Shown here piece after piece: positions 52,121 through 61,690 of a stretch of DNA of 64,000 bases (its first letter is position 1; each line of letters begins with the position of its first letter). Source of the DNA: Stappia sp. ES.058 (lineage in GTDB: Bacteria > Pseudomonadota > Alphaproteobacteria > Rhizobiales > Stappiaceae); NCBI RefSeq assembly GCF_900105595.1, contig NZ_LT629784.1, positions 3,162,001-3,226,000 on the forward strand, written 5' to 3'. The translations under genes and the position numbers were made by a program. Below the pieces are notes generated by a model. It had not been told where the DNA came from. It made no database searches and saw only the letters and a list, made by a program, of their open reading frames with translations.

Positions 52121-53188
52121 CTAGCAGGCGCTGACCAGGGACTTTGCCGCCACCTCTGTGAATTGTTCAGCCGCACGCGGCGCCGGCTTGCCGGCCAGCC
52201 GCTTCATCAGCCAGGCACCGTCACCATCGCCAGAACGGCGGTAGGACATGTCGCGTTCCGGCGGGATCGGCACAACACCCTCGGCGCTGCGCTCGCCGAT
52301 GGCGAAACGGAAGGCATAGCCCGGCGTCAATCCCATGCGCAGATCGGAGACCACCACCTTGCCGTCGGCTTCCTCGGCGCGAAAATACCCGCGGCTGAAC
52401 CAGACGAGTTTCTCGAACGCATCGGAGCCGGACAGGCAGGCGACAAGATCGGGACGGCGCGGATGCGTGTAGATCGGCGCTGCCGCGCCTTTCCCGTCGA
52501 ACAGCGACAGATAGACGTTGTGATATCGGCCCTCTTCAAGCCCTATCACCTTCCAAACCACGGTGGTAAACGGCGCGGCGATGGCGAAGACACGGTCGGG
52601 CTGAAGCCCGGCACGCTCGAACACGGCCTTCGCCCGTGCCTCCATATGCCCCTGCAGCACGACCGAAAGGCCGAGATATGCCGTGCTGACGACCAGTGCC
52701 GTCGTCAATCCGCGCGCGAACGTGCGTCCCCAGTCGCGCCGGAACAACGCCCACACGGTCACGACGAGAAGCGGCAGCGTATAGAGCGGGTCGATGATGA
52801 AGACCGACCCGACACCCACCGGGTCCGGATAAAGCGGCCAGAACAGGCGCGTGCCATAGACCGTGATCGCATCGATGATCGCGTGGGTGGAGAGACACAG
52901 ATAGACGGTGAGCCACACCAGCCAGCGCTTGTCGCGCAGCACGCGAAAAATCCGCAGAAGCGCCTCGCCGACCACGGGCACGGCCAGAGCCTGGATGAAA
53001 AGCGAATGGGTCGCGCCGCGATGCAGGACAAAACTGTCGACCGGATCATCGAAGGGAATGAACACGTCGAGGTCCGGCAAGGTGCCGAGCACACCGCCAA
53101 CGAGCGCCGCCTTGCGCGGTCCGAGCGTCTTGCCGAGGCAGGCGGTGGAGACCGCCGCTCCGAGGAGAAATTGCGTGAGGGAATCCAT
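52121..53188 (-). CDS. YdjM-like membrane-bound metal-dependent hydrolase
   Basis: A 355-residue membrane protein of the YdjM (DUF457) family. MDSLTQFLLGAAVSTACLGK at the N-terminus, GTLPDLDVFIPFDDPVDS and HRGATHSLFI carry the conserved His and Asp residues, and STHAIIDAITVYGT the next pair. Several hydrophobic segments lie between residues 80 and 200. The C-terminal third is soluble. In enterobacteria members are SOS-linked, but the biochemical role is not settled. It stands alone between the MFS gene and the fatty-acid oxidation gene. Confidence 0.85.
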   Translation of the reverse strand: MDSLTQFLLGAAVSTACLGKTLGPRKAALVGGVLGTLPDLDVFIPFDDPVDSFVLHRGATHSLFIQALAVPVVGEALLRIFRVLRDKRWLVWLTVYLCLSTHAIIDAITVYGTRLFWPLYPDPVGVGSVFIIDPLYTLPLLVVTVWALFRRDWGRTFARGLTTALVVSTAYLGLSVVLQGHMEARAKAVFERAGLQPDRVFAIAAPFTTVVWKVIGLEEGRYHNVYLSLFDGKGAAAPIYTHPRRPDLVACLSGSDAFEKLVWFSRGYFRAEEADGKVVVSDLRMGLTPGYAFRFAIGERSAEGVVPIPPERDMSYRRSGDGDGAWLMKRLAGKPAPRAAEQFTEVAAKSLVSAC

Positions 53189-53324
53189 GCGGGTCTTTTC
53201 GGGTCAGGAACGGACGGCGGGTTGACCGCCGAGCCGCCGCTCGAATGGCAACTCGGCATGATGCGCCGAACATAGGGCACCGTGCCGGTGCGACCAGCCC
53301 GCAAGGCGCCCGGTCGGCAGCAAC

Positions 53325-55430
53325 TCACCCCTCGCCGTTCAACGAGGCGAAGGTCTTTCCGGTCTCGACCAGACGCACCAGCAGCGGCGACGGCTCCCAG
53401 AAGAATGCGTCTTCCTTCGCGAATTCGCGAATGTCGGCGAGAATCGCGTCCAGGCCCTGGGTATCCGCATGGTGCATCGGCCCACCGCGCCAGCGCGGAA
53501 AGCCGTAGCCGAAGAGCATCGTCACATCGATGTCGAGCGGACGCAGCGCAATTCCCTCCTCGACCGTCTTTGCAGCCTCGTTGATCATCGCCGCCATGTA
53601 GCGGCGGATGATCTCCGCATCACTGAAATCACGCGGTACGATGCCCTTCGCATCGCGCTCGGCCGCGATGATCACCTCCACTTCCGGGTCAGGCGTGCCG
53701 CGGCGCGCGCCCTCCTCATAGCGGTAGAAACCGCGGCCCGTCTTCTGGCCAAACCATTCGCGTTCGCACAGCCGGTCGGCAAAGCCGACGACACGCTCGC
53801 GCGGATCGCGTGTCGCCGCGCGGCGCTTGCGACCGGCCCAGGCGATGTCGAGACCTGCGAGATCGCCGACAGCGAAGGGACCCATCGCAAATCCGAATGC
53901 CACCAGAGCGGCATCGATCCGGTAGGGGCTTGCGCCGTCCTCGACCATGTAGTCGGCGGCCTTGCGATAGGTGTTCAGCAAGCGGTTGCCGATAAAGCCG
54001 TCGCAAACGCCGGCGCGCACCGCGACCTTCTTCATCCGCTTGGCGAGCGCGAACCCGGTGACAACCACATCCGCTGCGGTCTTGTCGGCAACCACGACCT
54101 CCAGAAGCCGCATCACATGGGCGGGTGAGAAGAAATGAAAGCCGATCACATCCTGCGGGCGCTGCGTCGCCGCCGCGATCTCGTTGACATCCAGATAAGA
54201 GGTGTTGGTCGCCAGGATCGCGCGCTCCTTGCACACGGCGTCGAGCTTGCGGAACACTTCCTTCTTGACCTCCATGTCCTCGAAAACCGCTTCGATAACG
54301 AGATCGGCGTCCTTGAGAGCGGCATAATCCGTCGCGGTCCGGAAGGCGCCGGCCAGAATGGCATCGCGCCTGGAGGCGTCCATCTTGCCGCGCCGCACCC
54401 CATCGTCGAGCAAACGCGCCACCATCGCATGCGCGCGCTCCGCACCGGCCTCGTCGCGCTCGATCAGGGTCACGTCGAGGCCGCTCCCAAGAGCCGCGAC
54501 CGCGATGCCGCTACCCATCGTGCCGCCGCCGATGATGCCGATGCGGTGCAGCGGACGTGCCGTCGCCTGCCCGGCCTCAGGGATTTTCGCCACCGCACGC
54601 TCGGCAAAGAAGGCATGGATCAGGCCCGCACGCTGGTCGGAGGCCATCAGCTCGGTGAAGAGCGCGCGCTCGCGCGTGAGACCCTCGCCGAGGGGCAGGT
54701 CGTAAGCCGCCTCCACCGCATCGATCGCCACCATCGGCGAGAGCTGGCCGCGCGCCCGCTTCTGGGTTGCCTTGCGCGCCTCGGCAAACAGCATCTCGTC
54801 CTTCGCGCCCGGTTCGATCTCACCCGTGCGCCGCAGCGCCGGTGCCTTGTCGAGATAGGCGCGGGCAAACGCGAGACCGGCATTGAGCGCATCGTCGTCG
54901 CGCGACACGGCATCGACGATGCCGAGCGTTTCCGCTTCCTCAGCCCCGACATGCCGGCCCGAGGTGATCAGGTCGAGCGCCGACTTCGCACCCGTGAGGC
55001 GCGGCAAGCGCTGGGTGCCGCCGGCACCGGGAAGAATTCCAAGCGTGACTTCGGGCAGACCGACACGCGCCGTTTCAAGCGCCACGCGGGCATGACAGCC
55101 GAGCGCAACCTCAAGCCCGCCGCCCAGCGCCGTTCCATGCAACGCGGCGACGACCGGCTTGTCGCAAGCTTCGATCCGGTTGATCACGTCGGGAAGAAAC
55201 GGCTCGGCCATCGGCTTGCCGAACTCCTTGATATCAGCGCCGGCGATGAAGGTCCGCCCCACACCGTAGAGCACCGCGATGCTGGCGTTTTCGTCCTGCA
55301 TGAAACGGGCGACCGCGTCGTCTAGCCCGGCCCGCACGGCCTGCGAAAGGGCATTCACCGGCGGATTGTCCACCGCAATCCGTGCGATGCCATTTTCAAC
55401 GGAGTAGCGAACGGGGTCTGTCACGAACAA
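53325..55430 (-). CDS. Bifunctional enoyl-CoA hydratase/3-hydroxyacyl-CoA dehydrogenase
   Basis: Two successive steps of fatty acid beta-oxidation in one protein of 701 residues. The crotonase domain (1-190) has the oxyanion wording TFIAGADIKEF and both catalytic glutamates, in LGGGLEVALGCH and VGLPEVTLGILPGAGG. The dehydrogenase part (~295-700) has the NAD motif GIIGGGTMGSGIA and the catalytic His in GFHFFSPAHVMRLLEVV. A C-terminal 3HCDH domain includes FGYGFPRWRGGPM. This is the stand-alone FadB/FadJ-like form common in alphaproteobacteria. No thiolase is in the window. Confidence 0.93.
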   Translation of the reverse strand: MFVTDPVRYSVENGIARIAVDNPPVNALSQAVRAGLDDAVARFMQDENASIAVLYGVGRTFIAGADIKEFGKPMAEPFLPDVINRIEACDKPVVAALHGTALGGGLEVALGCHARVALETARVGLPEVTLGILPGAGGTQRLPRLTGAKSALDLITSGRHVGAEEAETLGIVDAVSRDDDALNAGLAFARAYLDKAPALRRTGEIEPGAKDEMLFAEARKATQKRARGQLSPMVAIDAVEAAYDLPLGEGLTRERALFTELMASDQRAGLIHAFFAERAVAKIPEAGQATARPLHRIGIIGGGTMGSGIAVAALGSGLDVTLIERDEAGAERAHAMVARLLDDGVRRGKMDASRRDAILAGAFRTATDYAALKDADLVIEAVFEDMEVKKEVFRKLDAVCKERAILATNTSYLDVNEIAAATQRPQDVIGFHFFSPAHVMRLLEVVVADKTAADVVVTGFALAKRMKKVAVRAGVCDGFIGNRLLNTYRKAADYMVEDGASPYRIDAALVAFGFAMGPFAVGDLAGLDIAWAGRKRRAATRDPRERVVGFADRLCEREWFGQKTGRGFYRYEEGARRGTPDPEVEVIIAAERDAKGIVPRDFSDAEIIRRYMAAMINEAAKTVEEGIALRPLDIDVTMLFGYGFPRWRGGPMHHADTQGLDAILADIREFAKEDAFFWEPSPLLVRLVETGKTFASLNGEG

Positions 55431-55580
55431 AGTCTCCCTGACGAGTTTTGAAAGGCGGGGTCACATGCCGCGCAGTCTAGGCGGCGACAAAGATGTTTGA
55501 AACTTAAAATATCTTCATCCGATTACCGCCAAGGCAGTCGCCGCGCGGCAAAGGGCAGCCGGCACCGATGGCTGGCACAC

Positions 55581-56411
55581 TCACGCGACGATTTCCAGCG
55601 CGATATCGGCCAGAGGCAGTCCGTCGACCCGGGTCGCCCAGGTTTCGCCCGGCACCACGGGAATGGCCCGCGTTAGGGTTCCAGTCGTCACGATGGCACC
55701 GCAGTCGACAGGTTCGGCCAGCGCCGTTGCCGGCAGTCCGTCAACCATCGCCTTCAGGGCACTCAACGGGCCGCCGAGCACATTTTCCGACGCGCCCCGA
55801 TCGACGACGTCGCCGTCCTTCAGCAAGGCCAGCGTGAAGGACGACAGAGCCTCGAACCAGCCATCCCGATTCGCATCAGTCACCGCCACGAACGGACGAT
55901 GCCGCAGCAAACCATGCAAGGCAAAGGCAGCCACCGTGTCGGGCGCGCGAAACCGCCAGCCGGGATACGGCGACTGCACCAGTTCGAAGCCGAGCGCCAC
56001 ACCGTCGATACGCGCGAGCAAGTCGGTCTCGTTCATTCCGGCCGACAGGAGTGCGGCAATCCGAAACACGATCTCAGGCTCGATGCGTGGTTCCATCAGC
56101 GACGAGACACCGCAGGCCGCCGGCACATCACGCTCCACCACCTGAACGGTGCTGTCGTAAACCGGCCCCCAGATCGGCGCATGCACGTCGTATTCGTCCC
56201 AGATCGTGCGGTTGGTGAAACCGATCTTCCAGCCGACCGGCGTCAAGCCATCCGCGATCCGGCGCGTGCGCAGCGCACACGAGACGCGGTAGGCGGCGGC
56301 AAGATCGAACCCGCTGTCCGTATCGGTGATCGGCGCGCAGGAGCCGGCACGCCCGGCAACCTCGAGCAGGGACTGCGCAAGCTCCCCGCGCATCGCATCT
56401 TGCCCGTCCAT
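55581..56411 (-). CDS. 2-keto-4-pentenoate hydratase-like protein (FAA hydrolase superfamily)
   Basis: A 276-residue protein of the hydratase/decarboxylase branch of the FAH superfamily, as in aromatic meta-cleavage pathways. Useful signs: [20 protein letters not shown], then [13 protein letters not shown] with the metal-binding E-x-E pattern, [13 protein letters not shown], and [12 protein letters not shown]. It is alone, without other meta-cleavage genes, so the true substrate is uncertain. It diverges from the FKBP gene. Confidence 0.82.
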   Translation of the reverse strand: MDGQDAMRGELAQSLLEVAGRAGSCAPITDTDSGFDLAAAYRVSCALRTRRIADGLTPVGWKIGFTNRTIWDEYDVHAPIWGPVYDSTVQVVERDVPAACGVSSLMEPRIEPEIVFRIAALLSAGMNETDLLARIDGVALGFELVQSPYPGWRFRAPDTVAAFALHGLLRHRPFVAVTDANRDGWFEALSSFTLALLKDGDVVDRGASENVLGGPLSALKAMVDGLPATALAEPVDCGAIVTTGTLTRAIPVVPGETWATRVDGLPLADIALEIVA

Positions 56412-56553
56412 CGTGTTTCTCCCGCTCCCCTCGCCCGCGCGCCTTGCCCGCCGGTCTTTTTCGTTTCGCGCGCAACGATGCCGAGCCGGATCCCGAATGG
56501 CAAGTCATGCTTCGGTCAAGGTTGCGAAGGAAAAGAGGGTGGCCGCCGCACCT

Positions 56554-56580
56554 GCTTGCTCCGCTTGCTCCGCTTGCTGC
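56554..56580 (+). repeat. Short tandem repeat, three copies of a 9-bp unit
   Basis: GCTTGCTCC occurs twice and GCTTGCTGC once, head to tail, in the 260-base gap between the divergent hydratase and FKBP genes. No other structure is evident in that gap. Confidence 0.7.
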
Positions 56581-56671
56581 GCGGGCGACTGTGCGGTCGA
56601 CTGCTCGGGTGACATGCAACACGACGCGTCGCCCGGTTTTTATTCTGACATCCAAGCCCTTGCGAGGACCC

Positions 56672-57058
56672 ATGAAACGTTTGCTGACCGCGCTTAGCGC
56701 GCTTTTTCTCACAATTGCCCCGGCTGCCGCGGCTGATCTGCAAGTCACCGACGTGGCCGTCGGCAGCGGCGCGGAAGCCGTCGCAGGCTCGACGGTCACA
56801 GTGCATTACACCGGCTGGCTGATGGACGGCACGAAATTCGATTCCAGCCGCGACCGTGGCGAGCCCTTTTCCTTCCCGCTCGGCGCCGGCCGTGTGATCC
56901 AAGGATGGGACGAAGGCGTCGCCGGCATGAAGGTCGGCGGGCGCCGGGAACTGGTCATTCCCCCGGCAATGGGATATGGCGCGCGCGGTGCAGGCGGCGT
57001 GATTCCGCCGAACGCCACGCTGAAGTTCGACGTGGAACTGCTCGACGTCTCCAAATAG
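56672..57058 (+). CDS. FKBP-type peptidyl-prolyl isomerase, exported
   Basis: Folding helper that interconverts cis and trans prolyl bonds, 128 residues. A signal peptide of about 20 residues ([20 protein letters not shown]) places it in the periplasm. The FKBP core is complete: [35 protein letters not shown] and the ending [15 protein letters not shown]. The ATG at 56672 is set by the signal peptide and a GCGAGGACC region; upstream in-frame codons lack similarity. Confidence 0.93.
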   Translation: MKRLLTALSALFLTIAPAAAADLQVTDVAVGSGAEAVAGSTVTVHYTGWLMDGTKFDSSRDRGEPFSFPLGAGRVIQGWDEGVAGMKVGGRRELVIPPAMGYGARGAGGVIPPNATLKFDVELLDVSK

Positions 57059-57100
57059 ACGCCGCGACACGATCAGGCTCCATCTCTAAAACCGACAAGG

Positions 57101-57132
57101 CGTGCCGGAGACCCTGGCGTTATTCCGGCACG
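57101..57132 (+). terminator. Hairpin between convergent FKBP and phosphatidyltransferase genes
   Basis: CGTGCCGGA and TCCGGCACG form a perfect 9-bp stem with a 14-base loop, 43 bases after the FKBP stop. It overlaps the last codons of the opposing gene. TCTTCCT follows on the plus strand, so termination there is plausible though the T run is poor. Confidence 0.5.
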
Positions 57133-57770
57133 TCTTCCTGATGAAGCTCTCGCGCGCTGTCGGCAGCGCGAAGAAGACGTACGGCGCGACGCATGCGCTG
57201 CACGGCGGTGAAATGCGACAGCACGCCATAGAGAGCCAGCCCCCCGGCGATCACGGTCGCTCCCGACAGGCCGGCGAGTGGTGCCGCACCGGCCGCAAGC
57301 AGCATCGCGCAGAGAAAGATGATCCGCTCCAGCCGCTCGAAAAAGTCCGGCCAGGCCTCATTGCTGATGGGGATCTCGATGGCGGTGCGGGCCTTGGCGT
57401 AACTCGTCAGGACACCACCGGAAAACGCAAAGAGCGCCACCCCCCACATATTCTGTGCGGCCGCGATGGCGCCAAGAACCGCAAGCTCCTGATACCGATC
57501 GACCATGGCATCGAAGTAGCCGCCGGAGCGCGTGCACATGTCGCGCCGGCGCGCGACCGCGCCATCGAGCGCATCGAAGGCGAAGGACACTGCGAGCGTC
57601 ACCCCGAAGAGCGCCGGATTGCCGTGCCAGAGATAGGCGAGCGAGGCCAGGCAGATCAAAACCAGACCGGTTGCCGTCACCTGGTTGGGCGTCATGCCGG
57701 CACGTATCAGCGGCGTCGAGAGGCTTTCCCAGAGCGGGTCGATATGGCGCTTGAACAATCCGTCGATCAT
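57120..57770 (-). CDS. CDP-alcohol phosphatidyltransferase family protein
   Basis: Integral membrane enzyme, 216 residues with about five to six helices. It transfers a phosphatidyl or phospho-alcohol group from a CDP-linked donor. The family signature is complete: FDALDGAVARRRD, then GGYFDAMVDRYQE, giving the D-x2-DG-x2-AR-x-G-x3-D-x3-D pattern. The acceptor alcohol cannot be told from the sequence. It lies downstream of the FGGY kinase gene on the same strand with 65 bases between. Confidence 0.9.
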   Translation of the reverse strand: MIDGLFKRHIDPLWESLSTPLIRAGMTPNQVTATGLVLICLASLAYLWHGNPALFGVTLAVSFAFDALDGAVARRRDMCTRSGGYFDAMVDRYQELAVLGAIAAAQNMWGVALFAFSGGVLTSYAKARTAIEIPISNEAWPDFFERLERIIFLCAMLLAAGAAPLAGLSGATVIAGGLALYGVLSHFTAVQRMRRAVRLLRAADSARELHQEDVPE

Positions 57771-57835
57771 CGGTGCGGAATCCCTTGGAGGCGCCGTCGG
57801 GCGGGCCGTTTTGGTTTAAAGAATTGCAAGCGGCC

Positions 57836-59395
57836 TCACCGATAGAGGGACAGAAGCCCCTTGCGATGACGGTCGAGACGCGCCGCGCGCGCCGCAAGCC
57901 GCGCCACGCCGGCAGGCTGCGGATCGTAGATCTCCACCGGTCCGGAGGACAGAACGGGGGCTGCCGCCTTCACACTGTCGAACCAGCCAAGAGCCACGCC
58001 CGCGATGGTGGCGGCGCCGCGCACGCCGGCATGCCGCGGCGCGCGCACCTCGACCCTGCGATCCAGCGCATCGGCCAACAGTTGCGCGAACCGGGGATTG
58101 ACGGCAGCCCCGCCGACCAGCGGCAACGGCAGATCCTGGCGTACGCCCTTCTGGCGCGCCACCTTCGACATCGCCCAGCGCAGGTTCAGCGCAACGCCCT
58201 CCAGCGTCGCCCGCAACACCGCATTGCGATCGTGACGCACGCTCAGCCCGTAAAGCACCCCGCGCAGGCGGTCGTCATCAACGGGAACGCGCTCACCGGC
58301 GAGCCAGGGAACGAACAGCGGATCATCGTCCTGCATGTCTCCGATCCCGTCGTAAAGCGTATCCAGCGCGCTGTCGCTGTCGCCGGCGGATTCCCCGACA
58401 AGACGTGCAGCCCAGGCGAAAGCCGTACCCGCACTCTCCTGCGTCGCGATCAGAAGCGGACGGAAATCCACGCTGCTGGAGATGGTCGCATAGGAGTGAA
58501 AGACATCGAGACGGCGAGAGGGGAAAAACCCGCTCAGCCAAGCGCTGGTGCCGGCATAAGCGTGAAGCTGGCCGTCCTCAACCGCACCCGAGCCGATCGC
58601 CGTCGCCCCGACATCGCCGGCGCCTGCAACCACCGGGAGCCCGGCTCCGAGCCCGAGGTCGGCTGCGGCCCGCTCGGAAAGATGGCCAGCAACCGACGCG
58701 CCATCGACGATTTCGGGCAGTTTGTCGAGCGGAATGCCGAGTCGACCGGCGAGAAAGGGAGACCACCCCTCCCGGCCCGGACGCGTGTCCATCATCCATG
58801 TCAGATTCGCGCTGTCAGCGGTCGTGGCGAGAGCGCCGGTGGCGCGGAAAATCAGCCAGTCCTTGACGTCGAGAAGCTTGTGCGACGCCGTCCACACGTC
58901 CGGTTCATGGGCCTTGATCCACAACATCTTGGCCGGGGGATCCATGCCGTTGTGCGACGGCGCGCCGTTCGCGATGCGAGTCCAGGTGAACAGCTTGTCG
59001 GCCCGGTAGCCGGCGATCGGAGGAAATCCGCCGTTCATCTTGCGCGACAGCGCCCCGGCGCGCTTGTCGAGCGAGATCAGCGCCGGACGCAAGACCTCGC
59101 CATCCCGGTCGACACACACCAGTCCGCACATCTGCGCGCAAGGCACGAGCGCCACGGCGCGTTCCCCCAGATCCGGGATCTGATCCCGCAGCGATGCAAT
59201 TCCAAGGCATAGCGCCTGCCACCAGTCGTCCGGGCGCTGTTCGGCCATGTCCGGCCCGGGAAAGGACACGGGATAGGAGGCCGCTGCGGTCGCCTCGAGC
59301 GCCAACGAGCGATCGAGCGCTGCAAGCTTGACACCCGAAGTTCCGAAGTCGGCCGCAATCACCAGATCGCGGCTGTCCTGCTTGTCCCTTTTCAC
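57836..59395 (-). CDS. FGGY-family carbohydrate kinase (xylulokinase-like)
   Basis: ATP-dependent sugar or polyol kinase, 519 residues. The N-terminal phosphate loop is ADFGTSGVKLAALD. GAGDVGATAIGSG and GGAAVNPRFAQLLADALDR in the C-terminal domain match the second FGGY signature region. HNGMDPPAKMLWIKAHEPDV resembles xylulokinase. The catalytic Asp is likely in the SANLTWMMDTRPG or GAGDVG region. Exact sugar unknown. It diverges from the Stealth gene. Confidence 0.9.
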   Translation of the reverse strand: MKRDKQDSRDLVIAADFGTSGVKLAALDRSLALEATAAASYPVSFPGPDMAEQRPDDWWQALCLGIASLRDQIPDLGERAVALVPCAQMCGLVCVDRDGEVLRPALISLDKRAGALSRKMNGGFPPIAGYRADKLFTWTRIANGAPSHNGMDPPAKMLWIKAHEPDVWTASHKLLDVKDWLIFRATGALATTADSANLTWMMDTRPGREGWSPFLAGRLGIPLDKLPEIVDGASVAGHLSERAAADLGLGAGLPVVAGAGDVGATAIGSGAVEDGQLHAYAGTSAWLSGFFPSRRLDVFHSYATISSSVDFRPLLIATQESAGTAFAWAARLVGESAGDSDSALDTLYDGIGDMQDDDPLFVPWLAGERVPVDDDRLRGVLYGLSVRHDRNAVLRATLEGVALNLRWAMSKVARQKGVRQDLPLPLVGGAAVNPRFAQLLADALDRRVEVRAPRHAGVRGAATIAGVALGWFDSVKAAAPVLSSGPVEIYDPQPAGVARLAARAARLDRHRKGLLSLYR

Positions 59396-59568
59396 TACCT
59401 ACCCCCTGGTTCGTCCGGCCACATATTTGCCCATGTCCCGGGACCGGGTTTATAGAGGTCCGCAACAAAAATGAACTCCCCAACGCATGCCGTCGCCGCA
59501 AGATGCGTGACCGACACGCCGGCGGACCGATCCCGACCGAACGGCAAACCGGAGAAAGCCGCGATTCC

Positions 59569-60558
59569 ATGGGCGAAGGCGAAACAAAGACCATCCGACC
59601 GAGCGAGATCGACGTGGTCTACACGTGGGTTGACGACATGTTTCCCGGATATGCCGAGACGCTCGAACAGTTTGCGACGACCCGCCACGACACCAATCCC
59701 AACCGCACTCGCGACAATCTGGAAATGCTGCGCTATTCGCTGCGTTCGCTCGAGCGTCACGTCCCCTTCGTGCGCCGGGTGCATCTGCTGACCTGCCGGC
59801 CGCAGGTGCCCGAATGGCTGAACACCGACCACCCGGACATCACGGTGATGCATCACGACGAGATCATGGCGCCGGAAATCCTTCCGACCTTCAATTCCTT
59901 CGCCATCATCAGTCACCTCGCAAAGCTGCCCTGCGTGAGCGAACACTTTCTCTATTGCGAGGACGACATGCTGTTTCTTTCCAAAGCGCATCTTTCGGAC
60001 TTTGTCCAGGACGACGGGCGGCTGCGCGTTTTCGCCAAAAACCGCGACGCCCCGGTGCATGCGAAGACCAGACCCGGGGACAGCCCGTGGAACCTGTCCC
60101 TGGCAAACGCCAATGCAGCGCTCGACCGGGCCTTCGGCCCTCGTCGCCGCAAGTTCCTCGCCCACGGCCCGCGGCTGATCGAACGCCGCTCGTTCGAGGA
60201 GATGTGCAATCGCTTCGGGCACGAGATCGCGGCGACCCGCGCATCGCGTTTCCGTGGTGGCGACAACGTGCCGCCTGAGTACCTCTATCCGCACTACCTG
60301 CTGGAGACGGAGGAGGCCGTTCTCGCTTCGGACGCCGAGACCCGACGCGTGGCGGGCTATGCCTCGATCGACAACTTCCTGCCCTGGACGTGGCTGCAAC
60401 TCGCCCGGCTCGACCGTCTCCGGCCGGTAACCGCGACGCTCAACGACAATTTCAACGATCGGCCGAATCCCCGCGTCGTAGCCCATGTCCGCAACCGCCT
60501 GAACCGCTGGTTTCCCGAGCCATCGCGCTTCGAGCGTTTGGACCGCCCGCCGACCTGA
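59569..60558 (+). CDS. Stealth-family sugar-phosphate transferase
   Basis: Predicted hexose-1-phosphoryl transferase that makes phosphodiester-linked glycans, 329 residues. The conserved regions are easy to see: CR1 IDVVYTWVDD at residues 14-23, CR2 RTRDNLEMLRYSLRSLERHV through LPTFNSFAIISHLAKLP and FLYCEDDMLF, and CR3 around AHGPRLIERRSFEEM. These place it with capsule phosphotransferases and GlcNAc-phosphotransferase. The ATG at 59569 follows GGAGAAAG. Its stop TGA abuts the stop of the opposing glycosyltransferase gene, forming TGATCA. Confidence 0.88.
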   Translation: MGEGETKTIRPSEIDVVYTWVDDMFPGYAETLEQFATTRHDTNPNRTRDNLEMLRYSLRSLERHVPFVRRVHLLTCRPQVPEWLNTDHPDITVMHHDEIMAPEILPTFNSFAIISHLAKLPCVSEHFLYCEDDMLFLSKAHLSDFVQDDGRLRVFAKNRDAPVHAKTRPGDSPWNLSLANANAALDRAFGPRRRKFLAHGPRLIERRSFEEMCNRFGHEIAATRASRFRGGDNVPPEYLYPHYLLETEEAVLASDAETRRVAGYASIDNFLPWTWLQLARLDRLRPVTATLNDNFNDRPNPRVVAHVRNRLNRWFPEPSRFERLDRPPT

Positions 60559-61680
60559 TCAGGGCCGCAAAGCGTTCCTGTAGATCTCCACGAAGGCGGG
60601 GCCGGTCGCTTCGACGCCAAAGGAATGCGCATGCGGCAACGCCCACGCGCACAGCTCCCGGCGCGTCGAGACATCACCGCACAGCTCGATCAGCTTGGCC
60701 GCAAGCGCCGATGCATCGCCCGGCGGCACCAGCAGCCTTTCCCCGGGACCGGTCAGCACGGTGCGATAGCCCTCGTTGGCGGCGGCCACCGGCAGGGTCC
60801 CGGCCGCCATCGCCTCGATCAGGACAAGCCCGAAGCTCTCCCCGTAGAGAGACGACGCGACAAGAAGATCCGCCTCCGCGACAAGCCGGCGCGCCCTGTC
60901 CGCATCGGGGGTCACGACCAGGCGAATTCGCGCGCCGCCCGCGCCCGCCATCGCCTCCCGGACCAGGCCTTCCTGAGGCCCTCCGCCGGCGATGGTCAAT
61001 CGGGCATCGGGCAGGCGGTCCGCGACCTCCGGCCAGGCCGCGAGCAGCACGCCAAGTCCCTTGCGGGCTTCGAAACGACCGAGAAAGACAAACTCCGCGC
61101 CGACCCCGCCTTCCGCCTTCATCGCACCGGCGTCCTGCCAGGACGCCAGGTCGATGGCGGGCGGCAGGACATGCGCCGCAACGCCGGAATCCTGCGGGCG
61201 CAAATGCGCAAGCGGCGTTGCCGAGGGAACGATGACCGCCCGCGAGTGCGTCAGGAAATGCCGTCCCGCACGACCGAGCGCCCGCGCGGCAAGTCCTCCG
61301 CTCTTGTCTTCAGGGAGCGTTGCATGGAAGGTGGTGACCGTGGGCAGTTTCAGGTCCCGCCAGACCTGCCAGGCCATCAGCGGCGTCCACGGCGTGTGCA
61401 GATGAACGAGGTCCGCCCCCCAGTCCCGCAGTGAGGCAACGAGTTGCTGACGTTCGCGCCGGCGCGCAAAGCTGATCTCGAAGCCCGTGCCGAACAGGCG
61501 CGCCTTGACGGCCCGTCCGCAGTGATCGATGCCCGCAAGGGAGGCCCCTTGCACAGGATGAGGGGCAACGATACGCACGTCGTGACCGGCTCGCGCAAGC
61601 CAGGCGGAAAGATCGCGGACATGAGCCTGCACGCCGCCGGGCCGGGCAAGGTCATACGGGCAGATCTGGACGATCTTCAT
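60559..61680 (-). CDS. Glycosyltransferase family 4 protein
   Basis: GT-B-fold glycosyltransferase, 373 residues. The N-terminal acceptor domain opens MKIVQICPYDLARPGGVQAH, and LVHLHTPWTPL and VTTFHATLPE follow. The donor-binding domain has FLGRFEARKGLGVLL and the E-x7-E motif in LYGESFGLVLIEAMAAG. ATG 61680 is chosen because similarity begins there. An ATG at 61698 would overlap the stop of the upstream phosphatidyltransferase gene and is also possible, so the two genes are likely one transcript. Confidence 0.9.
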   Translation of the reverse strand: MKIVQICPYDLARPGGVQAHVRDLSAWLARAGHDVRIVAPHPVQGASLAGIDHCGRAVKARLFGTGFEISFARRRERQQLVASLRDWGADLVHLHTPWTPLMAWQVWRDLKLPTVTTFHATLPEDKSGGLAARALGRAGRHFLTHSRAVIVPSATPLAHLRPQDSGVAAHVLPPAIDLASWQDAGAMKAEGGVGAEFVFLGRFEARKGLGVLLAAWPEVADRLPDARLTIAGGGPQEGLVREAMAGAGGARIRLVVTPDADRARRLVAEADLLVASSLYGESFGLVLIEAMAAGTLPVAAANEGYRTVLTGPGERLLVPPGDASALAAKLIELCGDVSTRRELCAWALPHAHSFGVEATGPAFVEIYRNALRP

Positions 61681-61690
61681 CGCTCGCGCA

